In this document: in pieces, positions 1 through 9,859 of the stretch
Numbering within the stretch: the first letter of the stretch is position 1
How the letters are laid out: each line of letters begins with the position of its first letter
NCBI GenBank assembly: GCA_903858475.1
Contig: CAIOIZ010000043.1
Span: forward strand, 1-34,354
DNA from: an uncultured Bacteroidota bacterium
GTDB lineage: Bacteria > Bacteroidota > Bacteroidia > Chitinophagales > Chitinophagaceae
Direction: 5' to 3'
DNA length: 34,354 nucleotides
The notes under the pieces: generated by a model
Databases searched by the model: none
Told to the model about the DNA's origin: nothing
What the model saw: the letters and a program-made list of their open reading frames with translations, nothing else
Position numbers and translations under genes: made by a program

Positions 1-566
1 CCTAAAAATGTTTCCATTACAGTCCATTCCGAATTTGAAGGAATATGCCAACCTATAGGCGCCAAGCCCCTTGGGTCTTTAACGGCTGCTCCATTATATA
101 ATTTTCCATATGCTGCATTGGTAGATGGATCATTATTATAATAACACCAAGCTCCTGTACTCGCCCCCGCCCCAATCCAAGCTGCTGAATCGGGTATATA
201 AGGTATAATGTCTCCATTGCGATAAGTGGTAACATCTAGGTTTTTGTCCATCCATTGCTGCGTGCCAATAGTTAGTCTTGCATAAGTTTTTTCATCTCTT
301 AACGAAGACCAAGTGCCACCTGTATAATAGTAATATCCTTTTGAGTCATCAGTTTGATATACTAGTAATCCCTCCGCTGGCGTGGAAATAGCAATTCTTT
401 GTGCTGCAGTCATACGAGGAGGTAAAAATCCGCTGTTCGTAGAGCTTATTTCAAGCTTTGCTGATGCATTGGGGGTTGTTGTTCCAATGCCTACCTGTTG
501 GGCATTACTAATTAATGTTATCGCCGAAAAAAAACAAAGTAAAATAATGCTGATGAAGGTTTTCAT
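1..566 (-). CDS. FISUMP-domain exported protein, 5' part only
   Basis: The gene starts at the ATG complementary to 564-566 and runs off the left edge, so only about 188 residues are visible. A signal peptide covers residues 1-23 (MKTF start, hydrophobic core, ending NAQQ). Next comes the stretch VGIGTTTPNASAKLEIS, then FLPPRMT and EGLLVYQT, the usual lead-in of Bacteroidota surface proteins of this type. From about residue 99 the sequence QQWMDKNLDV followed by YRNGDIIP and later GWHIPSNSEW matches the Fibrobacter succinogenes major paralogous (FISUMP) domain. The domain is known from many secreted Bacteroidota and Fibrobacterota proteins without an assigned biochemical role. The C-terminus, where a sorting domain might sit, is outside the window. 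The family call is firm; function is unknown. Confidence 0.8.
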   Translation of the reverse strand, partial: MKTFISIILLCFFSAITLISNAQQVGIGTTTPNASAKLEISSTNSGFLPPRMTAAQRIAISTPAEGLLVYQTDDSKGYYYYTGGTWSSLRDEKTYARLTIGTQQWMDKNLDVTTYRNGDIIPYIPDSAAWIGAGASTGAWCYYNNDPSTNAAYGKLYNGAAVKDPRGLAPIGWHIPSNSEWTVMETFL

Positions 567-686
567 ATGTTGGGGGTTCGTTAACTCTTATAAAATTAGT
601 ATTTTTTTTTGATTGTCTTTCCATAGAGTATATAAAATTATTTAAGAATATGCTAATTACAGCAGTACTTAATCAATTGACTGAAC

Positions 687-719
687 AAAAAAATAGGTGG
701 TCGGGAAATGACCACCTAT
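687..719 (-). terminator. Rho-independent terminator of katG
   Basis: A perfect 10-bp inverted repeat (693-702 with 710-719, arms ATAGGTGGTC and GACCACCTAT) has a 7-nt loop. On the minus strand it is followed by seven T (687-693). It lies about 50 bases past the katG stop and separates katG from the FISUMP gene. The rest of 567-770 shows no other feature. Confidence 0.85.
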
Positions 720-770
720 TGGTTGTAAAAAGAGTAATAACTTTTATGCGTATTCGAAATAAATGGCTGC

Positions 771-2981
<2,211 letters not shown>

Positions 2982-3054
2982 TTATAAAATAGGTAATCTA
3001 ATTGCTAAGGTTTTGATTGGTTTCATACAGATGCGCTACCTGCATAATAATTTT

Positions 3055-3062
3055 CAAAGTTA
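3055..3062 (-). promoter_or_regulatory. Candidate katG -7 element
   Basis: Reading the minus strand, the bases are TAACTTTG, a full match to the Bacteroidota -7 consensus TAnnTTTG. It would give a leader of about 80 nt to the katG ATG. No TTG is present at the 18-nt spacing seen in other promoters here, so the -33 half is unsupported. Confidence 0.45.
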
Positions 3063-3103
3063 GGAACAATTGAAATCTGTCATATAACATTTTAATGGGC
3101 GTT

Positions 3104-3132
3104 TTGTTTAGTATCACTGCTTACTAAATTTG
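3104..3132 (+). promoter_or_regulatory. Promoter of the methyltransferase gene
   Basis: TTG (3104-3106, within TTTTG) is followed after 18 nt by TAAATTTG (3125-3132), matching the Bacteroidota sigma-A promoter form. Transcription would start near 3138-3140. That rules out the TTG codon at 3130 as a start and supports the ATG at 3190. Confidence 0.65.
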
Positions 3133-3189
3133 TATCTCAATGATGAACTTCATTTTGCCACCCATTCCTATCTTTACTTAAAAAAAGGG

Positions 3190-4041
3190 ATGGAACCATT
3201 GATTCGCAATATTGCAGACACAGCGCTTTGGGTAGCTGTATACCGGGCCGACGAAACCGAACGCGCCGATGCGGTGTTTAAAGATCCCTTTGCAAGGAAA
3301 CTCGCTGGCGAAAGAGGAGCACAGATTGTAGCTGCCATGCAGGAAGGCAGAAAAAACAGTTGGTCCTTGGTTGCACGTACCTATCTTTTTGATGAATTGG
3401 CACTTCAATATATCGCTAAAGGCGTAGACATGGTAATAAACCTGGCCGCAGGCTTAGATACAAGGGCTTATCGTTTACCCTTGCCAGATAGTCTCCAATG
3501 GGTAGATGTAGATTTGCCGGAGATAACCCGTTATATGGATCATATGATGGAACATGAAAAGCCTAATTGTCAATATCGTCGAATCGCATTAGATCTCTCT
3601 AATCGTATAGAAAGGAATATTCTATTTCAAGAGTTATCCTCACAAGGTAAAAATATTTTAGTGATGGCTGAAGGATTAGTAGGATATCTAAGTGAAGCTG
3701 ATAATGGCACACTGGCTTATGATCTTTCTCGAAATAAAAATTTTAAATTCTTTGCCCTCGACCTCATGTCGCCAGGCATATTGCCATTGATTAAAAATGA
3801 AATGGGCAATTTATTGGAAGAGGCCAATAGTCCATTAATCTTTGCGCCCAAAGAAGGGGAAGATTTTTATTTGCTTTTTAAATGGAAGCCAATTGCATCC
3901 AAATCAAAATTGAAAACTGCAGCAGCTTTGAAAAGACTTTCCTCCGAAATGATGAAATACGCTGCGGCCCCAGAGCCGAAAGGGCCCAAAGGATTATTCC
4001 CTTGGTCGGGGGTTTGTATTTTTGAAAACAGGAATCGTTGA
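3190..4041 (+). CDS. SAM-dependent methyltransferase, COG3315/TIGR00027 type
   Basis: A 283-residue class I methyltransferase of the leucine carboxyl methyltransferase-like group. The opening RNIADTALWVAVYRADE and KDPFARKLAGERG are characteristic of COG3315. The SAM-binding glycine-rich motif is NLAAGLDTRAYRL (about 84-96), followed by the acidic strand VDVDLPE (about 105-111). The frame is open upstream to a TTG at 3130, but a well-formed promoter overlaps that codon. The ATG at 3190 also gives the usual N-terminus (MEPLIRNIADT), so I use it. Members methylate small molecules or protein carboxylates, and the substrate here cannot be told. It is transcribed divergently from katG and convergently with the PorP gene, and appears monocistronic. 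Confidence 0.85.
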   Translation: MEPLIRNIADTALWVAVYRADETERADAVFKDPFARKLAGERGAQIVAAMQEGRKNSWSLVARTYLFDELALQYIAKGVDMVINLAAGLDTRAYRLPLPDSLQWVDVDLPEITRYMDHMMEHEKPNCQYRRIALDLSNRIERNILFQELSSQGKNILVMAEGLVGYLSEADNGTLAYDLSRNKNFKFFALDLMSPGILPLIKNEMGNLLEEANSPLIFAPKEGEDFYLLFKWKPIASKSKLKTAAALKRLSSEMMKYAAAPEPKGPKGLFPWSGVCIFENRNR

Positions 4042-4078
4042 GAGATTTATATTCAAAGCTTATGTACCTAATTACTTA

Positions 4079-5074
4079 CTAAAATATAGGGCAACGCGTA
4101 TTCTTTAATTCCGGATTGTCCTCTTTATAAATTCGGTATCCAATAGTAATTTCTTGCGCATTGTTATAGCCATAGTTAAATTTGTTTTGCATCGGCGGTG
4201 CAAAATCATAGGCGTATCCAAGTACTAATTTATCTTTTATCAACAATCCAATATTTGCTGAAAGTTGATGCGTTTGATTGTTTCTGTAATGCAGACCAAT
4301 CCATTTATTGTCTTGATGAATCAAATTAACATTGAAGTCAATTTGTATAGGCGCAACAGCTGTTGCTTTTATCAATACAGCTGGTAATACAGTAAAATTT
4401 CTGTCCTCATCCAATTCAAACTCCATTTGAGCCATTCCGTAAAAATGTCGGAATAGCTTGGCTTTAGAATTGTTATAGAAATCAATCCTGCTCTCCAATA
4501 AATTGTCGGCATACAATCCAACACTCCATCTTTCATTGTATACATAGGCAGAAAATCCTGCGTCAAAGGCCATCTTAGAGGCGGCTGGTGCATTCAGTAA
4601 GGGGTCTCCTGCGTCAAGGCTCTTTCGGATAACATCCATATTGAAACTATATTGCTCTGCATTACCAGTGATGCCCAAGGAAAAAGCAGTTCCATCATTA
4701 ATGTTGAAATGTTGAGCATAGGTTAATGCCATGCCATTTCTTCTGATGGCAGCTGCTTCATCATGAAAGAGCATTGCCCCTAATCCGATATGGCCAGCTT
4801 TAATAGTCAGTGGGCTTTGTACATAGGCCATAAAAGTGGTAGGGGCACCTTCAATAGAAGTCCATTGTTTTCTATAAGCTGTTTGTACGGAAGTATACCC
4901 CTTTGTGCCAGCCGTAGCTGGATTAAATACCAAATCATTTAAATGGTATTGGCTAAATGATTGCTGTTGTTGAGCATTACTGCTTGCTATTATTCCAATG
5001 CCGCATATAGATAAACAAAGGTATAAATAGCATTTAGCTAAAGGTTGGTATAGTTGAATAGTAATAGTTGTCAT
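4079..5074 (-). CDS. PorP/SprF family type IX secretion membrane protein
   Basis: 331 residues. A signal peptide ends near residue 35 (SSNAQQQ). The mature start FSQYHLNDLVFNPATAGTKG carries the NPAxAG signature of the PorP/SprF family, a predicted outer-membrane beta-barrel. The alternating hydrophobic strands and the final GYRIYKEDN region fit that topology. In Flavobacterium johnsoniae SprF is needed to secrete the adhesin SprB, and paralogues often sit next to a large protein with a type B sorting domain. Here the gene begins 17 bases after the stop of the 1524-residue repeat adhesin on the same strand, so co-transcription and a dedicated partner role are likely (inference). The 37-bp convergent gap to the methyltransferase gene holds no obvious terminator. 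Confidence 0.88.
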   Translation of the reverse strand: MTTITIQLYQPLAKCYLYLCLSICGIGIIASSNAQQQQSFSQYHLNDLVFNPATAGTKGYTSVQTAYRKQWTSIEGAPTTFMAYVQSPLTIKAGHIGLGAMLFHDEAAAIRRNGMALTYAQHFNINDGTAFSLGITGNAEQYSFNMDVIRKSLDAGDPLLNAPAASKMAFDAGFSAYVYNERWSVGLYADNLLESRIDFYNNSKAKLFRHFYGMAQMEFELDEDRNFTVLPAVLIKATAVAPIQIDFNVNLIHQDNKWIGLHYRNNQTHQLSANIGLLIKDKLVLGYAYDFAPPMQNKFNYGYNNAQEITIGYRIYKEDNPELKNTRCPIF

Positions 5075-5091
5075 ACAATCAAATTATGTTG

Positions 5092-8000
5092 TTAACGCAA
5101 TAAGGTAATAGATCCCGCTTTGTGAATGGTTCTTTTGCCAATGGTGGTAGCTTCTATTTGATAATAGTAAGCGCCATCTGGCAATGGATTTCCTTTGAAT
5201 GTACCATCCCAGTTATTCTGGTAATTATTTGCTTCAAAAACCTTGTTGCCCCAGCGGTTATAAATAATCACTTTATTGGTTTTGCTGAGTTGAATATTTT
5301 TTACCACCCATTTGTCCGTATATCCATCACCGTTAGGCGTAAATGCTGCTGAAGGCTCTATCTCCAGTGGAATAACAGTTAAGGTAACAAATGCACTGTC
5401 TTCGCAGCCGCCATTATTTTTTACAGTGAGTTTATAGCGGGTAGTGGTTGCAGGGGTAGCTACTACACTTGCACCATATACGGTAGAGAGACTTACGCCT
5501 GGCTCCCATAGATAAGAGACAATATTGGTGCCCCCTGCAAAAAATCTTATAGCAGTACCCTCAATAATTGTTGTGGTAGTGGGCGATAAAGCAATAGTAG
5601 GATTGATGGCAGGATACAACAACACAGTTACATTCGCAGTATCCATACAGCCATTGCTATTGGTAGCAATAATTGTATAAAAACCGGTACCGGCTGATTG
5701 AGGATTTGCTATACTCCATGCCACAAGGAGTCCGGATGTATTGAATAATGTATTGAGATCAATCGTTTCGTTAGGGCATATACTAACAGTTTGGTCAGGG
5801 CCAAGGTTGGGCTTAGGATACAAGGATACGGTAACATGCGCTGTGTCCGTACATCCATTACTGTTAGTAACTATTAAAGTATAATAGCCTGCCCCAACAG
5901 CCGTAGGAGTTGGGCTGTCCCAAGTAGTAGTCCAAACCCCCGTTGCGAAAAGAGTCGTTAGGTTAACTGTAGTGCCAGGGCAAGTACTTATATTTTTATC
6001 GGCCCCAAGATTTGGTTTTGGGTAAAGTGAAACAAGTACGAAGGCGGTATCAGCACAACTATTACTGTTGCTGACAATCAATTGATAAATACCCGCTGAA
6101 ACTGCTAACGGATTGGCAACTGGTACACCAGCACTGGTCCAATTACTGGTTAGTCCAGTTGTATTGTATTGTGTAGTAAGATTAACAGTATTGCCCGGAC
6201 AAACAGATAAATTTATATCTGCACCCAGGTTTGGTTTCGGGAAGTTTCCAATGGTAACGATGGCCGTATCCGAACAGCCATTTGCGTTAGTGGCTATCAG
6301 TTGATAGATGCCGGCTATTACAGCCGTAGGATTGGGTACCGGGATGCCAGCACTCGTCCAATTACTGGTCAAACCCGTGGTAGTAAATTCCAATGTTAAA
6401 TCCTCGAAGCTGCCTGAGCAAATATTTTTGGAAATATCTGCTCCCAAGGTAGGTTTGGGAAAGAGGCTTACATTAACTAGTGCAGTGTCTGCACAACCAA
6501 AAGCATTGATGGCAATTAGTTGATACAGACCTGCTCCAGCCGAAGCAGGATTGGGCACGGGAACACCAGCGCTTGTCCAATTTGTTGTAAGCCCGGTCGT
6601 GATAAATTGCGTGGTGAGGTCAACGCTAGTTCCAGGGCAAGTCTGTATATTTTTATCAGCACCGAGTGCAGGAGCTGGGTTTTGATTGACCGCAACGATA
6701 GCCGTGTCGGCACAACCCGATCCATTGCTGGCAATCAATTGATATACGCCAATACCAACAGCCGATGGATTGGGTACCGGAACGCCCCCAATTGTCCAAT
6801 TGCTGATTAGCCCGGTAGTAATATATTCTGTGGTCAGGTCCTCTGTAGTGGCTGGACAAATGCCTTTGGTTTTATCTGCTCCCAAATTTGGTTTTGGATT
6901 ATTGTTTACCGCAACAATAGCAGTGTCTGCACAACCAGTAGCATTGATGGCAATTAATTGATAAATGCCAACACCCACTGCACTTGGATTTGGAACAGGC
7001 ATTCCAGCACTGGTCCAATTCGTCGTTAAGCCGGTGGTTATATATTCTGTTGTCAGGTCTTCAGAACTGCCCGGACAAATACCCTTTAATTTATCTGCTC
7101 CCAAATTTGGTTTAGGATATAAGCCTACCGTTGCCAGTGCAGTATCACTACAGCCAAAAGTATTTATTGCAATTAGTTGATAAATGCCAGCACCCACTGA
7201 ACTTGGGTTTGAAACAGGAATTCCACCGCTAGTCCAATTACTGATTAGCCCTGTTGTTATAAATTGCGTGGTGAGGTCTACGTTAGTTCCTGGGCAGGTA
7301 AATAGATTTTTATCAGCTCCCAGGATGGGGACTGGATTATAATTTACGGTTACCATCGCCGTATCACTACAACCAGTTCCATTGGATGCAATCAATTGGT
7401 AAATGCCAATTCCTACTGAATTTGGATTGGCCACAGGTATGCCGCCGCTACTCCAATTGGTAGTCATTCCCGTGGTGGTAAATTCTAGGGTGAGGTCTTC
7501 TGTAGTACCCGGACAAATGCCTTTTACTTTGTCTGCCCCTAAATTTGGTTTGGGATTATAACTAACAGTAACAATGGCGGTATCTGCACATCCATTGCTA
7601 TTGATGGCAATTAATTGATAAATGCCAATATCAACGGCATTCGGGTTGGGAACGGCAATGCCTCCATTTGTCCAGAAACTGCTTAGGCCGGTTGTATTAT
7701 ATTCAAGCGTAAGGTCTTCAAAACTGCCTGGGCAAATACCAACTGCTTTATCGGCACCCAATGGTGGTTTGGGATAAAGGCCTACTGTAACCATGGCAGT
7801 ATCCGTACAGCCGTCTCCGTTAGTAACAATAATTTGATAAATTCCATCCGCTACCGAACTGGGATTGGGAACTGGGATGCCTCCACTGGTCCAATCACTG
7901 CTTAGTCCAGCAGTATTATATTGGGTAGTAAGGTCAATATTTGTACCAGGACAAGTCTGCAAATTTATATCTGCTCCCAAATTGGGTTTCGTACCAACAC

Positions 8001-9666
8001 CAAGTATAAGTACAGCGGTGTCACTACATCCATTTATACTGGTAGCAATTAATTCGTACGTACCGGGTATGGTTACTGCTGTAGGATTTGCAACAGCAAT
8101 GCCAGCCAATGTCCAGTTACTTGTTAAGCCCGTTGTAAGAAATGCTGTGGATAAATCGTAGCTATTTCCCGGGCAAATTAAGCCCGCTTGATCAATGCCC
8201 AATTGGGGCTTGTTGAAATACTGGACTACCACGAATGCAGTGTCTTTACACCCACCAGGATTAGTGCCTATTAATCGATAAGTGCCTGTATCCACCGCTG
8301 CAGGATTGGCCACCACAAATCCGTTTCTTGTCCAAGCTGAACTTACGCCGGTTGTATCAAATACCGTCCAGAGATTGGCCAATGAGCCAGGGCAAATAAA
8401 ATCTGTTTGATCAGGCCCTAAGGCAGGTTTTAGCCATGGGTCAATGGTAATCTTTATGGTTTTTATTCCACAGGGTCCCACCCCGGTTGCTGTATAGGTT
8501 ATGGGAGTGGTGCCAACATTTGCTATTACATTTACACCAAAAACTGTATTCAATCTTGTGTTCGGCGACCAAGTCCAAGTGTTGTAATCGCCATTCAAAA
8601 CACTCATGGGCAAAATAGTATTAGCACATGGACGAATGGTATCTCCCGAAGGATAATCTAATCCGTTGATTCGAAAATTAGGATCCGTTTCTGTAAGTGC
8701 AGGTAAAAAGTCAGTAGATTTTAAAATATAAGTATATAAAAAACTGGTGCTGTCTCCGGGTGCTATAGTACCAACATTAAAAGCAATGCCAATAGACAAA
8801 TTAGTTGGAGCAAAATCAAATCCAGTTTGTGCGATACTGGCAGCAGGAGTATTCAAATACCAGTCAATCGGACTTCCTAAGGGTACATAATTTGGGGTGC
8901 TTCTAAATACCTTGGCCCTGCAATCACGGCTACCTAGTGAGATATATGAGTTGGTGGCAGCTCCCAAGGCAACTACTTGTGCAGGGCCAGTGGGAGTTTG
9001 TGATGCTATAGTATTAGTGGTAAATAGATTATTAGAAAAGACGTCATTGATATATGCGTCATTGTCTGGGTTTACATATTCTCCATAGTAGATATTATTA
9101 ATTGGAGTTAAACTTGTATTTCTTAATACAATTCGAACAGTAAAATAAAGTTCCAATGGCTTTACCGTTACTATTTTTTTTACAAGCATATTAGATGCAA
9201 AACCCTGCCAGGTAGCTTGCATATATTGAGGTGTGTTTATAACAGTGGCGCCTACTTGCGGCATAATAATACTTCCACTAAACAATTGTGCACAGGCAGA
9301 ACTACTAGTGCCAGTTCTTTCTGAACCAAAAGTTAAACCATTGAAACTGATACCCCAACCAACATAGGGTGAAACAGGCATAAAATAATCACCATAGTAG
9401 TGTGGCACTCCAATATTCCACCCATTTCTATCTGGGTCTGCAACAAAGCCTAAATTAAATTGGTTGTCTCCGGGATTAAGAAGTTGTGTTCCACTTCTGG
9501 GATGATATCCCGCAGGCGCATTATTAGTTGTGCCCCAGCCTCCACACTGATTAATGCCTACTTCTACATATTGACCTTTAATATAGCAGTTGCCAGAAAT
9601 TACTTGTGTATGTCCAATATAACTTTGAACTAAGCAAATAATTAAACAATAGAATAGTTTTTTCAT
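5092..9666 (-). CDS. Large repeat adhesin with type B (CHU_C) sorting domain
   Basis: 1524 residues. A signal peptide covers 1-20 (MKKLFYCLIICLVQ..HTQ). Residues about 21-412 form a unique globular region. Residues 413-1352 are 13 tandem Ig-like modules of 73-74 residues; the last two are 68. Each module follows the pattern KPNLGADxxxxxCPG..DLT.., NWTSxGxPVxNP, GIYQLIA.N..GCxDTAxV. Each has two cysteines (about positions 13 and 61) that could pair. Residues 1353-1433 are a PKD/Ig-like module containing YLWEPGVSLS. Residues 1434-1524 are the gliding-motility type C-terminal domain TIGR04131/CHU_C, with FTPNGDGYTDKW, IYNRWGNKVFE, NWDGTFKG and LPDGAYYYQI. This domain directs export by the type IX system, so the protein should be secreted or surface-attached. 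The adjacent porP/sprF-like gene supports this. A role in adhesion or gliding is inference. Confidence 0.9.
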   Translation of the reverse strand: MKKLFYCLIICLVQSYIGHTQVISGNCYIKGQYVEVGINQCGGWGTTNNAPAGYHPRSGTQLLNPGDNQFNLGFVADPDRNGWNIGVPHYYGDYFMPVSPYVGWGISFNGLTFGSERTGTSSSACAQLFSGSIIMPQVGATVINTPQYMQATWQGFASNMLVKKIVTVKPLELYFTVRIVLRNTSLTPINNIYYGEYVNPDNDAYINDVFSNNLFTTNTIASQTPTGPAQVVALGAATNSYISLGSRDCRAKVFRSTPNYVPLGSPIDWYLNTPAASIAQTGFDFAPTNLSIGIAFNVGTIAPGDSTSFLYTYILKSTDFLPALTETDPNFRINGLDYPSGDTIRPCANTILPMSVLNGDYNTWTWSPNTRLNTVFGVNVIANVGTTPITYTATGVGPCGIKTIKITIDPWLKPALGPDQTDFICPGSLANLWTVFDTTGVSSAWTRNGFVVANPAAVDTGTYRLIGTNPGGCKDTAFVVVQYFNKPQLGIDQAGLICPGNSYDLSTAFLTTGLTSNWTLAGIAVANPTAVTIPGTYELIATSINGCSDTAVLILGVGTKPNLGADINLQTCPGTNIDLTTQYNTAGLSSDWTSGGIPVPNPSSVADGIYQIIVTNGDGCTDTAMVTVGLYPKPPLGADKAVGICPGSFEDLTLEYNTTGLSSFWTNGGIAVPNPNAVDIGIYQLIAINSNGCADTAIVTVSYNPKPNLGADKVKGICPGTTEDLTLEFTTTGMTTNWSSGGIPVANPNSVGIGIYQLIASNGTGCSDTAMVTVNYNPVPILGADKNLFTCPGTNVDLTTQFITTGLISNWTSGGIPVSNPSSVGAGIYQLIAINTFGCSDTALATVGLYPKPNLGADKLKGICPGSSEDLTTEYITTGLTTNWTSAGMPVPNPSAVGVGIYQLIAINATGCADTAIVAVNNNPKPNLGADKTKGICPATTEDLTTEYITTGLISNWTIGGVPVPNPSAVGIGVYQLIASNGSGCADTAIVAVNQNPAPALGADKNIQTCPGTSVDLTTQFITTGLTTNWTSAGVPVPNPASAGAGLYQLIAINAFGCADTALVNVSLFPKPTLGADISKNICSGSFEDLTLEFTTTGLTSNWTSAGIPVPNPTAVIAGIYQLIATNANGCSDTAIVTIGNFPKPNLGADINLSVCPGNTVNLTTQYNTTGLTSNWTSAGVPVANPLAVSAGIYQLIVSNSNSCADTAFVLVSLYPKPNLGADKNISTCPGTTVNLTTLFATGVWTTTWDSPTPTAVGAGYYTLIVTNSNGCTDTAHVTVSLYPKPNLGPDQTVSICPNETIDLNTLFNTSGLLVAWSIANPQSAGTGFYTIIATNSNGCMDTANVTVLLYPAINPTIALSPTTTTIIEGTAIRFFAGGTNIVSYLWEPGVSLSTVYGASVVATPATTTRYKLTVKNNGGCEDSAFVTLTVIPLEIEPSAAFTPNGDGYTDKWVVKNIQLSKTNKVIIYNRWGNKVFEANNYQNNWDGTFKGNPLPDGAYYYQIEATTIGKRTIHKAGSITLLR
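5611..8430 (-). repeat. 13 tandem 219-bp coding repeats of the adhesin
   Basis: Coding tandem repeat of period about 219 bp (73 codons), with the last two units about 204 bp. Modules R3-R11 fall into classes. Class A has TCPGTxxDLTTQ and ends LYP or LFP. Class B1 has ICxGSxEDLT, and class B2 has ICPxTTEDLT ending NP. The order is A-B1-B2, A-B1-B2, A-B1, A-like, a 657-bp higher-order period. The array should be prone to copy-number change and to misassembly in short-read data. Confidence 0.9.
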
Positions 9667-9757
9667 TTCAGAAGCTTAATGATAATTAATCAAGATTTGG
9701 CAGGAGCGCCCATAGGTTAAAGCCTACAAACAATTTGGTTAAATTGTTGTAATGAAA

Positions 9758-9830
9758 AACTATCAAATTGCTATCCTGATAGTTAAAATAAAGGTAGAAG
9801 AAAAACAAATGGGCAACGAAAGTTTCGCCC
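9758..9830 (-). terminator. Two hairpins between the adhesin genes, possible weak terminators
   Basis: On the minus strand, past the stop of the 875-residue gene, the first hairpin is GGGCGAAA-C-TTTCG-TT-GCCC (9811-9830, imperfect) followed by ATTTGTTTTTC. The second is TAACTATCA/TGATAGTT (8 bp, arms 9758-9765 and 9777-9784) followed by five T. Both are AT-rich or imperfect. They may reduce read-through into the repeat adhesin gene. The rest of the 193-bp gap shows no clear promoter. Confidence 0.4.
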
Positions 9831-9859
9831 GTTGAGGGCATCGCCAATATTGGGTATTT

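Noticed and set aside
6113-8161. Series of similar open frames on the plus strand
   Set aside because: They recur because the minus-strand coding repeats recur. They are antisense shadows with no start signals or family resemblance.
5611-8430. Periodic direct repeats that could suggest a CRISPR array
   Set aside because: The period is about 219 bp, the repeats are degenerate, and all lie in one open frame encoding Ig-like modules.
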